A DNA stretch of 41,652 nucleotides from Bacillota bacterium (GTDB taxonomy: Bacteria; Bacillota; Dehalobacteriia; UBA4068). This document shows, one piece after another, positions 23,054-31,900 of this stretch; positions within the stretch are counted from its first letter, which is position 1; every line of letters begins with the position of its first letter. Below the pieces are notes generated by a model that ran no database searches, had not been told where the DNA came from, and saw only the letters and a list, made by a program, of their open reading frames with translations. Made by a program: the position numbers and the translations under genes. Location: assembly GCA_030527285.1 (NCBI GenBank), contig JAUNBC010000013.1, forward strand, positions 1 through 41,652. The letters run 5' to 3'.

Positions 23054-24802
23054 ATGAAAAAACTATTGTGCATCCTCGCCTTATGTCTGAGCTGCTGGCT
23101 GGGCTTCGCTACCGCCGCGCTGGCGGACGCCGGCGGCGAGGAGTACGTCACCGTATCCTGGGCTTACACGGAGGACGTCAACCTGTTCACCTGGCGGGAG
23201 CAGTTAGCCTTGCAGGCGCGCTATGCCGACGATAAAACGCCGATACCGCTGAACGCCTATTACGACGGCTATATGTTCGCCACTATCCCGGCGGCCAACG
23301 CCGAGCGGCCTCTGGAAGCCTATATGGCGGAGGCGCTCGTCTTTATTGACGCGGACGAGCAGTATTATGAATTCTTCGTGCTGGAGGAGCTGTCCCGCAC
23401 CGGCATCATCCGCGGCAACGCCAATGGCGAAGCGCTCCCCTTTGATACCATATCCCGGGCGGAAGCGGTGACGCTGATCGTGCGTATGCTGGGTCTGGAT
23501 ACGCTGGAGGCCGCCGCGCCCAGCGGCTTTGCCGACGTGCCCGCCGGCGCTTGGTATGCGGAGACCGTGGCCATCGCCGAGGATAACGGCGTGATCAGCT
23601 CCGACGAGCTGTTCAATCCCCAGCGTCAGGTGAGCCGCGAGGAATTCACCACCATGCTGGCTCGCGCCATGGAGCGAACCGGCTTGCAGACGATGGAAAA
23701 ATGGGCCGGACAAACCGTAGCGGCGGAGGAAGTGAACGCCGCCTGCAATATCGTAGACGGGGCGGATATCTCCGACTGGGCGCGTGCCGCCTATATGCTG
23801 CAAGGCACTCGCGTCATCACCACCGGCTTGCAGACGCTGGAGCTGGCTGCGGATAAGGCTCCCATTAGCCAGTATTACGCCGTGCCCCAGCAGGCGGCCA
23901 CGCGCTATGAATGCGCGCTGGTGCTGCGGCGGGCGCTGGATGATATGCAGGTCTATCCCTCCCGGCTCGCGATACAATACGGCTTTGACCAGGCCATGCC
24001 CGTTATCGACGGTTCCACCTCCACCTATCCCTTTACCGAGGCGGTGTACGGCGCGCTGTTCAGCAACGGCTACCGCCATCCGGACAAGCCCGCCAGTCAC
24101 AGCAAGAGCCACGCCTCCTATGAGCGGCTGATCGCAGGCGAGGTGGATATGCTGTTCGCCTCCGTTTACCCGGCCAGCGATATTTTAGCTTTAGCGCAAG
24201 AAAAAGGCGTGGAGCTGGAACTGATCCCCATCGCCTATGACGCCATGGTCTTTTTCACCAATACCGAAAATCCCGCCTCCGGCCTGACCAGCCAGCAAAT
24301 CACCGACATCTATGTGGATAACGCTTATGACAACTGGCAGCAGCTCGGCGGCTCGGACGCGCAGCTGATCCCCTATGCCCGCAATCTGGACAGCGGCTCC
24401 CAGGCGCAGATGGAGCGGCACTTCCTGGGCGGCGAAACCATCAACGCCACCATTCAGCAGGAGACTACCTCTATCACCATGTCCAATATCCTTACCGACG
24501 TCATGGGCGCGTACTCCGCCGATCCTCCGGCCTATGCCCTGGGTTACAGCATCTACTATTACTATCATAACATGGATGTGTTTTACGACACCCTGAGCGA
24601 GCTGAAGCTGCTGGCCATCGACGGCGTGTACCCCACGGATAAGACCATTGCCGACGGCAGCTATCCTCTCGCCAACAACACCTATATCGTGCTGCGCGCC
24701 GACACGCCCGAGGATAGTCCCGCCAGGCAGATGGTCAAGTTCATGCTTTCCCCCGCCGGACAGTCCTGCGTGGAGCAAGCTGGCTACGGGCCGCTGCAGT
24801 AA
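23054..24802 (+). CDS. Secreted SLH-domain protein with PstS-like phosphate-binding domain
   Basis: 582 residues. AAAGGAG is eight bases before the ATG at 23054; a frame extension upstream is not supported. A signal peptide (1-25, ending ALA) comes first. Two SLH-type segments follow: one around residues 110-170 (LEELSRTGIIRGNANG, SRAEAVTLIVRML) and one around 170-220 (FADVPAGAWYAETVAIAEDNGVIS, then SREEFTTMLAR). From about 305 it is a type II periplasmic-binding fold of the PstS family: MPVIDGSTSTYPFTEAVY, SHASYERLIAGEVDML, DAMVFFTNTENPASGLTSQQITDIY, and a C-terminal KFMLSPAGQSCVEQAGYGPL (segments cited in part). A wall-attached phosphate- or oxyanion-binding protein is the best reading. No Pst permease or ATPase is nearby. 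Confidence 0.78.
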   Translation: MKKLLCILALCLSCWLGFATAALADAGGEEYVTVSWAYTEDVNLFTWREQLALQARYADDKTPIPLNAYYDGYMFATIPAANAERPLEAYMAEALVFIDADEQYYEFFVLEELSRTGIIRGNANGEALPFDTISRAEAVTLIVRMLGLDTLEAAAPSGFADVPAGAWYAETVAIAEDNGVISSDELFNPQRQVSREEFTTMLARAMERTGLQTMEKWAGQTVAAEEVNAACNIVDGADISDWARAAYMLQGTRVITTGLQTLELAADKAPISQYYAVPQQAATRYECALVLRRALDDMQVYPSRLAIQYGFDQAMPVIDGSTSTYPFTEAVYGALFSNGYRHPDKPASHSKSHASYERLIAGEVDMLFASVYPASDILALAQEKGVELELIPIAYDAMVFFTNTENPASGLTSQQITDIYVDNAYDNWQQLGGSDAQLIPYARNLDSGSQAQMERHFLGGETINATIQQETTSITMSNILTDVMGAYSADPPAYALGYSIYYYYHNMDVFYDTLSELKLLAIDGVYPTDKTIADGSYPLANNTYIVLRADTPEDSPARQMVKFMLSPAGQSCVEQAGYGPLQ

Positions 24803-24953
24803 GCGCCGCCAACGGCTTTCTTCCTGAAGCAGAGCAGTCCCCGGCAGCGGTCAAGTCTGAGGCAATAGACGCGACCCGCGCACCGGCGCGGCAGAGGCGG
24901 GCAGGCTCGCGGAGCCGCGGCCGGTAAACATATGGCGCTCTTATATAAAACAA

Positions 24954-24993
24954 ACGGCTCCGTCCCATCGCATGCGCTCGTGGACGGAGCCGT
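24954..24993. terminator. Bidirectional terminator between convergent genes
   Basis: ACGGCTCCGTCC (24954-24965) pairs perfectly with GGACGGAGCCGT (24982-24993). On the minus strand the hairpin is followed by TTTGTTTTATA, so it best ends the ligase/methyltransferase/radical SAM operon. It also lies 150 bases after the SLH/PstS gene. The remainder of 24803-25020 shows nothing else. Confidence 0.8.
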
Positions 24994-25020
24994 CGTATTA
25001 GCGGCTGCTGCTGGCCGCCG

Positions 25021-26265
25021 CTAATCCTCAGCGCCGCCCTCGCCGCCTCGACCGCGCAGGCTGCGCTTTATTGTACCGCGCGTCATAAAGCCCGTACCCG
25101 CCTCGACCGCAAACGGCAGATCGGGGTAGCTGCCGGCCAGCAGCCGCCGCGCCGTATCCAGGTCGCCGGCTACGCTCAGGCGCAGCGTATCGCCTTGCCA
25201 AACCGCCGCGTAATCGAGTATGCGGTCATCAGCCAGCAATATATCGTCCAGCGCATAGACGGACAGCGGCTGCCGCAGCTCGTCGATGCGTCCCGCTACC
25301 TGCAAGCGCGGCAATACGCTGCCGCAGCCGCAGGGCGCATCGAGCAGCCGTCCCCAATCGCCGCTGCGATAGCGCAATAGCGGCGTCGCCTGCCGCGTCA
25401 GCGTCGTGAGCACGATCTCGCCCCATTGTCCCGCCGCCAGCGTTTGCCCACCGTCCGGCTCGACGATCTCCGTATACAGCGCGTCATGGCGCAGATGCAT
25501 ACCGCCGGACAGTCCGTCCGCTGCGCCGTTCGCCGCCGCCGTCTGCATACGGCTGCCGTAAGGGCATTCCACCGCATAGCCAAGGCCGCTCTCGGTCAGG
25601 CCGTAATGCTCAAATACCGCGCAGCCCCATAGTCGGGAGATGGCCTGACGCAGCACCGCTCCCACCCTGTCGGCGGATAGCAGCACATTATGCGGCGGAT
25701 ATTGCGGCGCGGTCAGCGCCAGACGGCGTATTTGCGCCGGTATGCCGACGATGGTATGCGGCCTGAATTCGCCGAGACAGCGCGCCGCGTCCTGATAGTC
25801 CGCTATCGGCCCGAACAGCAGCGGCCGCGCGCCCAGCTGCTCCAAGCCCTGCGCCAACAGCCGCCCGACGCCGTCCTCGGCTGCGCCCGGCATACAGATC
25901 AGCACCCGCTGCCCTGCCGCGCACAGATAGCGCATACCGGCGGCGAAGAAATCTACGGTCTGCTTAATATCGCCGTCGCTGAAAGCCAGCCGTTTCCAGC
26001 GTCCGCCGGAGCCGGAGCTGCGCAGGCTGACCACGCGGCGCACCTGCGACGCGCGCAGGCACAGCAGCTCGCCGCCGCGTTCGAGCAGGTCGGCGGCGGT
26101 AGTGAAGGGCAGCTCCGCTATCTCGTCCAGCTCGCGCAAGCTTCGCCCGCGCAAGCCGGCGTAAAAACGGCTGCGCTCGGCCGCCCACTGCAGCTGACGG
26201 TTCAAGGCCGCCAACTGATATTCGCGTAATTGCCCGAGGCTCCACGTTTGGTCGAATACGCTCAT
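25021..26265 (-). CDS. PaaK-like AMP-dependent CoA ligase, DVU_1553-like
   Basis: 414 residues when started at the ATG at 26265, which overlaps the stop of the upstream methyltransferase gene (ATGA). A longer upstream frame would run through that gene and is not supported. It is an adenylate-forming enzyme of the phenylacetate-CoA ligase type. It has a phosphate-binding loop SSGSGGRWKRLAFS near residue 83, EHYGLTESGLGYAVEC near 228, a hinge region RYRSGDWGRLLDAPCGCGS near 318, and a C-terminal Lys in RGTIKRSL near 400. The Cys-containing segment CGCGSVLPRL is common in PaaK relatives. Genes of this kind travel with a methyltransferase and a radical SAM protein in Desulfovibrio (DVU_1553 to DVU_1556) and in other anaerobes, as here. 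The acyl substrate is unknown. Confidence 0.75.
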   Translation of the reverse strand: MSVFDQTWSLGQLREYQLAALNRQLQWAAERSRFYAGLRGRSLRELDEIAELPFTTAADLLERGGELLCLRASQVRRVVSLRSSGSGGRWKRLAFSDGDIKQTVDFFAAGMRYLCAAGQRVLICMPGAAEDGVGRLLAQGLEQLGARPLLFGPIADYQDAARCLGEFRPHTIVGIPAQIRRLALTAPQYPPHNVLLSADRVGAVLRQAISRLWGCAVFEHYGLTESGLGYAVECPYGSRMQTAAANGAADGLSGGMHLRHDALYTEIVEPDGGQTLAAGQWGEIVLTTLTRQATPLLRYRSGDWGRLLDAPCGCGSVLPRLQVAGRIDELRQPLSVYALDDILLADDRILDYAAVWQGDTLRLSVAGDLDTARRLLAGSYPDLPFAVEAGTGFMTRGTIKRSLRGRGGEGGAED

Positions 26266-26891
26266 TTTTGCAGCACCCATAGCCCATAACCGGCGCGCGC
26301 CTGCTTCAGCGCGGCGCGGCAGCTCTCGTCCAGACAGTCGCAAGCCGTACCGTCGAAGATCATCTGCCCGAGCAAGGCCTGCAGCGCGGCGGTATAGTCG
26401 GTGAACCGACGCTCGCTGAAGCCGCTCGCCGTAAAAAAGCCGCAAAGCGTCCGCGCCGCGTATATATGGCGCAGCAGGCGGTTATCGCGCAATTCCGCTT
26501 CCCCGGCGCGGCCGTACAGATCGCATAGCAGCAGCACGCCGCCCGCGCGCAGCACGCGCCAGGCCTCCTGCGCCGCCCGCTTGGGCTCGTCCAGCAGCGA
26601 GAATACGCATTGCAGCAGCAGCGCGTCAAAGCTGCCGTCGGCGAAGGGCAGCTGCTCCGCCCGACCTACGACAGCGTTACAGATAGCCGCGTATTCCGCG
26701 TCCGCCTCCACTCCGCTCAGCCGGTACTCGCTATGCGCGGCCAGCCAGCGCAGCGTCTCGCCGCGGCCGCAGCCCACGTCCAGCACGGCGGCCTGCGGCG
26801 GACAATAGGCGGCCAGCACGTGACCGATCTCCGCCGCTTCCAGCGGATTCAGCCGCCGCAGATCTTGTCCGTAATTGTGGTCAAAGCTCAT
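26262..26891 (-). CDS. Class I SAM-dependent methyltransferase, DVU_1556/TrsM-like
   Basis: 209 residues. The ATG follows the TAA of the radical SAM gene directly, and its ribosome site CGGAGGA lies in the end of that gene. Motif I VLDVGCGRGETLRWL is near residues 36-50, acidic GVEADAEYA near 59, motif DGSFDALLLQCVFSLL near 86, and a post-motif helix AWRVLRAGGVLLL near 109. All SAM-binding elements are intact. A C-terminal CDCLDESC sits near residue 183, and the protein closes with GYGLWVLQK. Position and C-terminal Cys cluster fit the methyltransferase of the Trs/DVU_1556 group. The family name is recalled, not searched. Confidence 0.75.
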   Translation of the reverse strand: MSFDHNYGQDLRRLNPLEAAEIGHVLAAYCPPQAAVLDVGCGRGETLRWLAAHSEYRLSGVEADAEYAAICNAVVGRAEQLPFADGSFDALLLQCVFSLLDEPKRAAQEAWRVLRAGGVLLLCDLYGRAGEAELRDNRLLRHIYAARTLCGFFTASGFSERRFTDYTAALQALLGQMIFDGTACDCLDESCRAALKQARAGYGLWVLQK

Positions 26892-28253
26892 TTATCCTCC
26901 GATGGGAGTCAGATAGCGGCAGCAAAAGGGTATCAGCCGCCCGTTATGGTACACGTGCAGCGAGCAGCGGCGCAATCGCTCGATATCCAGATTCATCGCG
27001 TCCTGAAAGGCCATAGCGGTGATGGTGAAGCCATGACTGCTGGCGCGCTGGGCAAAGCCCTCCAGGCTGGCGACGTCCAACTCCTGCTGCGCCGCCTGCG
27101 GCCCGCAGCAGCAGCCCTCCGGCTCCTTCCGCTGCCAATGCCGTCCCACGTATTCGCGGTTTTGCTCGGCTGTGCTCGGCGATTGCTGCGCATCGCTGCG
27201 CCGCGATAGCGGCAGCAGCGAGCCGTCGGGCAGCACCACGAATGAGGCGTGGCAGCCGCATAACGGATGATCGCAGCGCGAGGGCAGTATATGCTCCGCC
27301 GCCACGCCGGCCTGCTCGCTGATCGCCAGCAGCAGCTCGTCCAAGGTATAACGCTGGTCATCGGCGGGCTGCTCGGGATAGCGGCCAAAGTAGCTGACCG
27401 GCTGGAAATGCACGCCGCGCACCGCCGGCGACCTTGATACGGCGAGGCGGATGATCTCGCCGATCTGCTGGTCGTTGACCCCGCGCACCACCGTGGGCAC
27501 CAGGGTCACGCCGATATTGTATTTATCGCATAGCTCGATGGCGCGCAGCTTTTGTTTGAGCAGCGGCGCATGGCGTAAATACTCATATACGCCGTTGTCC
27601 ACGCCGTCGAATTGCATAAAGACGAACGACAGTCCCGCCTCCGCCAGCGCGCGCACATAGGCCTCGTCGGCGGCCAGACGCAGGCCGTTGCTGTTCAGCT
27701 GCACGTATTTGTAACCGCGCTGCTTGGCATAGGCCACCAATTGCGGCAGGTCGTCGCGCAGCGCCGGCTCGCCGCCGGATAGCTGCAACAACGGCTGGCC
27801 GGCCTTGGCCAGTATATCATCGACCGCCGCTTTCAGCTCATCTAAAGACGGCTCGGGCGTCGTGCCGTCGGCAAAGCAGAAGCGGCAATGCAGATCGCAG
27901 CGGCGCGTTACCTCCAGCAGCACGCAGCAGCTGCCCTGCTGATGCTCGGGGCAAATGCCGCAGTTATCGGGGCAGCCCAGATTTTCCGCCGCGCCGAGCT
28001 CCGGCAGGCAGCCGCGCCATTGTTCGATATCCGCCAGCTCCCGCCATACCACGGTGCGGAACGTACCATGCTCGGCGCAGGTCTTCTCCATATATATCAG
28101 GCCGCCTTCACGCTTGAGCACGGCCTCGACCTGCGTCAAACATACCGGACATACCGAGCGCGTATGCCGCGGCCGCTCCGTTGTGGCCGTGGCCGCCGGC
28201 GCTGCCGCCGCGCTGCGCTGCTGATTGCAGCAGCAATTATCCTGCTCGCCCAT
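26892..28253 (-). CDS. trsS: Radical SAM protein of the TrsS type
   Basis: 453 residues. AGGAGGG lies 4 bases before the ATG. After a Cys/Ala-rich N-terminus come CPVC (near residue 35) and CPDNCGICPEH (near 94), resembling metal-binding sites. The radical SAM cluster motif CDLHCRFC (C-x3-C-x2-C) is near 118, with LSGGEPALRDDLP downstream for SAM binding. The C-terminal half has further Cys groups: CDHPLCGCH near 320, CCCG near 380, and FCCRY at the end, suggesting auxiliary Fe-S clusters. This matches what I recall of TrsS, a radical SAM protein that is a selenoprotein in some species. Here all positions are Cys and there is no in-frame TGA. Promoter at 28342-28370. It heads an operon with the methyltransferase and ligase; the product is unknown. 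Confidence 0.72.
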   Translation of the reverse strand: MGEQDNCCCNQQRSAAAAPAATATTERPRHTRSVCPVCLTQVEAVLKREGGLIYMEKTCAEHGTFRTVVWRELADIEQWRGCLPELGAAENLGCPDNCGICPEHQQGSCCVLLEVTRRCDLHCRFCFADGTTPEPSLDELKAAVDDILAKAGQPLLQLSGGEPALRDDLPQLVAYAKQRGYKYVQLNSNGLRLAADEAYVRALAEAGLSFVFMQFDGVDNGVYEYLRHAPLLKQKLRAIELCDKYNIGVTLVPTVVRGVNDQQIGEIIRLAVSRSPAVRGVHFQPVSYFGRYPEQPADDQRYTLDELLLAISEQAGVAAEHILPSRCDHPLCGCHASFVVLPDGSLLPLSRRSDAQQSPSTAEQNREYVGRHWQRKEPEGCCCGPQAAQQELDVASLEGFAQRASSHGFTITAMAFQDAMNLDIERLRRCSLHVYHNGRLIPFCCRYLTPIGG

Positions 28254-28341
28254 TTGTCCCTCCTGATCAGCATAATTACCCGCTTAGCATAATTGCCCGC
28301 GGCGCGGCAAAAGCGCGGCGGCGGGCAGTTCCTCAATAAGG

Positions 28342-28370
28342 ATTATACCATAACGCTCTGTTTTTAGCAA
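28342..28370 (-). promoter_or_regulatory. Promoter of the radical SAM operon
   Basis: On the minus strand: -35 TTGCTA (28370-28365), 17-base spacer, -10 TATAAT (28347-28342). It diverges from the promoter at 28412-28440; the two -35 boxes are about 40 bases apart, leaving room for a shared operator. Confidence 0.75.
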
Positions 28371-28411
28371 GCGAGCGAAGGCCGGTCGCGGCCGCCGCTC
28401 GCCCCGCCGTC

Positions 28412-28440
28412 TTGACCGGCGCGGCGGCAAATGGTATAAT
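28412..28440 (+). promoter_or_regulatory. Promoter of the NifX-like gene
   Basis: -35 TTGACC (28412-28417), 17-base spacer, -10 TATAAT (28435-28440), giving a leader of about 25 bases to the start at 28471. Confidence 0.78.
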
Positions 28441-28470
28441 CTTCGTGATAATCTGCGAAAGAAGGGCTGG

Positions 28471-28893
28471 ATGATGCTGATAGCTGTTGCCGTAGACGAG
28501 CGTTCTCCCCATGCCGCAGTCAGCGAGCATTTAGCGGACGCCAAATGCCTGCTGATCGTCGATCCCGAGCAAAATCAGGTCACCGAGGTGCTGGAAGCGG
28601 CGGACGGCGGCGCGGATCTGCTTTTTGCAAAAGCCAGCGCCGAGCGCGATTGCGAGGCCATCATCTGCGGCGATATCGACAAAGCGGCCTTTGACCTGCT
28701 GGCCGATAATATGATAACCCGCTACTATGGCTGGGGCGCTACCGCCTCGCAGGCCGTGCGCATGATGCAGGAGCGCCGTTTGCAGCTGATACGCCAATCG
28801 CGCCAAGGCGACCATTGTCAGGGCGAGGAGCATTGGGCCGAGCTGCAGCGCAGCGCCGATACGCTGGCCGCCAAACAAAAACCGCAGCCATGA
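28471..28893 (+). CDS. NifX/NifB-type iron-molybdenum cofactor-binding domain protein
   Basis: 140 residues; start at 28471 or at the next ATG, 28474. The protein follows the Nitro_FeMo-Co (dinitrogenase cofactor-binding) pattern. It starts with IAVAVDERSPHAAVSEHLADAKCLLIVD, has an internal CEAIICGDIDKAAFDLL (acidic and Cys residues near 65), and a Gly-rich turn YYGWGATASQAVRMM near 85. The C-terminal tail is hydrophilic. Such small proteins carry or bind metal clusters; stand-alone copies are common in non-nitrogen-fixing anaerobes. No nif genes are nearby. It is transcribed divergently from the radical SAM/methyltransferase/ligase operon, which suggests a shared metal- or selenium-related process (inference). 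Confidence 0.75.
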   Translation: MMLIAVAVDERSPHAAVSEHLADAKCLLIVDPEQNQVTEVLEAADGGADLLFAKASAERDCEAIICGDIDKAAFDLLADNMITRYYGWGATASQAVRMMQERRLQLIRQSRQGDHCQGEEHWAELQRSADTLAAKQKPQP

Positions 28894-28941
28894 GCACATT
28901 ACTTACCACAGTATAAGCAAAAGCCGCTTTTTACGCATAAG

Positions 28942-28972
28942 AAAAGCCCTGTGCAGATGGCACAGGGCTTTT
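28942..28972. terminator. Bidirectional terminator between convergent genes
   Basis: AAAAGCCCTGTGC (28942-28954) pairs perfectly with GCACAGGGCTTTT (28960-28972) around five bases. The A and T runs let it work on both strands, for the NifX-like gene and the large minus-strand gene ending at 28995. Confidence 0.9.
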
Positions 28973-28994
28973 GCTTATATTGCGTTCTTACGGC

Positions 28995-31900
28995 TTACTT
29001 GCCCGGTACGTAATTGGTATCGGAGTCGATGTAAATAGTCGAACCGCTGTAGCTGACGCCAAAGTCGAGCAGCGCCGCCATATCGCGCAGCAGCACGAAG
29101 TTGGAGCCGTCGATATTATAGGCGATCGGGGCTACGCGCACATAGTCCAGATATATCGGCTGCGTGGACAGCACCGTTCTCTTGGCGCTGCCGAGTATGC
29201 CCAGCTCGTCGCCGCGCCGTGTGTAGACGGCGTTGCTGGTGATATATACGGAGTTGCTGGAGGTGTTATAGCTGACGCTGATCGGGCAGCCGCTGTTTTC
29301 CAGCAGCGCCGCCAGATCGCGCAGCATCACGAAGTTGTTGCCGTTGATGTTGTAGGCGGACAGGGTCCTGGCGCTGCCGTCGATATTCAGCGCCTGGCTG
29401 GATACCACCGTTCTCAGCGTCGAGGGCTGGCGGTACACCGACAGATAATAGGTATTGCTGCTGCCGCCAGACGAGGTCACGGTGACGGCAAAGCTGTTCA
29501 CGCCCTCGGCCAGACTGTAAGTATTGGCCTCGCCGCTGCTGATGACCTTGCTGCTGGCAACAGTAGTGGAGTTTTGCATCACCGTCAGGCGCATCGTGCT
29601 GCCGCTGTCATTGGGCGTGGCGTAGAAGGCCAGAGAGCTGACGCCGTTGGCCACGGTGGCCACGTAATTGTACAGGTCGGCGCTGAAGGTCGGGCTCATC
29701 GACACATAGGCGTTGCCGCTCAACAGATACATGGACTTGAGCTGGCTGGCGCTGGTGCCGCGGGTGATGGTCAGCTTGTAGCTGGTGTAATCGCTGCAAT
29801 TCTCGGCGTAGCAGTAGACGTCGATCACGTTCTCGCCTTCCTCCAGCGCGATGCTGACATAACCGCTGGCCGGATCCACATATTTGCCGCCCACCACGAC
29901 GATGGCGTCGTTGTCAGCAGCCTCGGCATAGACGCGCACGCTGCTTACCGATTCGCTGACCTTGGCGGTATAGCTTGAAACCGAGGTGGCGAAGCTCGTG
30001 TTCATATCGACCTTGCTCGAATTGGAGCTGCCGGTCTGGATATACAGCTTGCTCAGCGTGTCGTTGCTGCTGCCGTTGGAAGGCGCGTGGAAAGCGCGCA
30101 CCGTATAAGTCTCATTGGTAGCGCCGTCAATGTCGATATAATAAGCCTGATTGCTGCCGGCGCTGATGGAAGTCAGGCTTTGCCAGTCGCCGCTGGTCAC
30201 GGTGGACATGGCGTTGCTGTTGCTGCCCACCTGCACCGTATCGCCGCTGACAGATACCGTCGGCTTGACATACACCGTGGCGCTGCCGTTTTGATAGGGG
30301 ATCAGCACCACATAATTAAAGATGCTGGAGGAGAAGGACGGAGCCATGCTATAAACGCCGGTATTGGAGGCCGTTTTGGAGAACAGCAGCGAGGACAGCG
30401 TGCCGGAAGCCGAGCCGGCGCTGATGGTCAGCGTATAGGTCTGATTATAGCTGCTGCTGGTCTGATTGTTGTATCTGACTACTATTGAGAGCGTCACGCT
30501 CTTGCCCTTGGTCAGCGTCACCTGATAGACCTTGCCGGCAGTATAGGCCGAAACCGTGCCGGTGCCGGAGGAGCGGCTGACGCTGTAAATGGCGGATCTG
30601 TCGTTATCCGCCGCCAGATGCAAGTATACGGTCGTGGTCCCGTCGTCGACATTGCAGCTGTAGGTAGCGGAGTTGGCGCTGAGAGCCGGCGAAAGCGTGT
30701 AAATGTAGCGGCTGCCGCTGGATTGGGTGGGCGAATTGGATACCGCCAAGGTCTGCAGCTGGCAGTAAGAGTTGACCACCTCGGTCGGGGAGAGCTTGTA
30801 ATAATAGGTGTTGCCGCCGTAGGTGATATTGATGGTTCTGTTGCTGCTGACGGCATTGCTGACCAGATAGACGCGGTAGCCGTTGCCGCTGGCGGTAGGA
30901 GTGCCGGATACCGCGGTGCCGCTGATGCTGAAGGTATTGGCCGAGGAGCCGTTATCGCCGTAGATGGGCAGCAAGTACAGCACGCCCTGGCTGCTCGGCA
31001 CGTACACCGTCATCGGCGAGCTGCTGGTGGAGCTGGTAGTCCAGGTGCTGGTAGTCAGCTCGGTCGAGGAGCCGTAGCCGCTGCCGGTATAGAAGCCGAC
31101 GCCGGTCAGCGTGTAGTAATCCGCGGCGCGGGTCAGGGTCAGTTGATAATGCTTGTCCGCGCCGCTTTCGGCGGTGACGGTAATTGTCGCCGTCACTGTA
31201 TCGCCGGTTATGTTCGTCAGCGTAAAGGTAGCCTTGCCTGAGCTGTTCGTTATGCTGGTAGAGGCGGCGCCTGTAGGAGTAGATATGGCGGCGGTGGCAT
31301 TTGCGTCGTCCAGCGTCAGCTCAACTTCTACCTTACCGTCATTTCCCGTACCATTCTTAGTCGCATAGGGGAAAGTGCCGGTCAATGTAGTAGCGCTGGC
31401 GGCGACGGTAAAGCTTTTAGTGCTGTTGGTAACGCTGATTAACTGCGTGGAGAAGGATTTGATAGTATTGACGGTCGAGGCGGCTGCGCGGGTCAGGGTT
31501 ACGGATATTGAGCGCGTAGCACCGCTTTCCGACGTCACTAAAAAGGTCAACGTCGCCGGAGAAGAAGAAAATGTGTAATTACCAGAATATGTATTGCTGG
31601 ACTTACTTAAGGTCATGTTACTACTGGTTATGTTCGCATGATCGCCGCTGGTAATGATCTCGAACGGTACCGAGTTAATGCTGAACGGAATACTGACGCT
31701 ATAAGCGTTTGCACCTTCCGTATTGCTGAAACCGCTGAGCGCAACGCCGTTGACCTTGAACGAAGCAATGTTCGTCGTGGTTTCTATAGCCCTGATCGTA
31801 AAGGTTTCCGTAAACGTCTCGCTGACCTCGCTGACTGTGGGTACGGGCTCTACCGTCCAGTCTTCTGAATAGGTAAAAGTACGGGTAGTGGTGGTCAATT

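Noticed and set aside
26892-28253. Selenocysteine codon in the radical SAM gene
   Set aside because: The frame is complete with Cys at the candidate sites and no in-frame TGA.
28971-29978. Plus-strand frame of 335 residues inside the large minus-strand surface protein
   Set aside because: Low-complexity Ala/Gly/Val/His composition typical of antisense frames. The minus-strand frame has a signal peptide, stalk domains, promoter and terminator.
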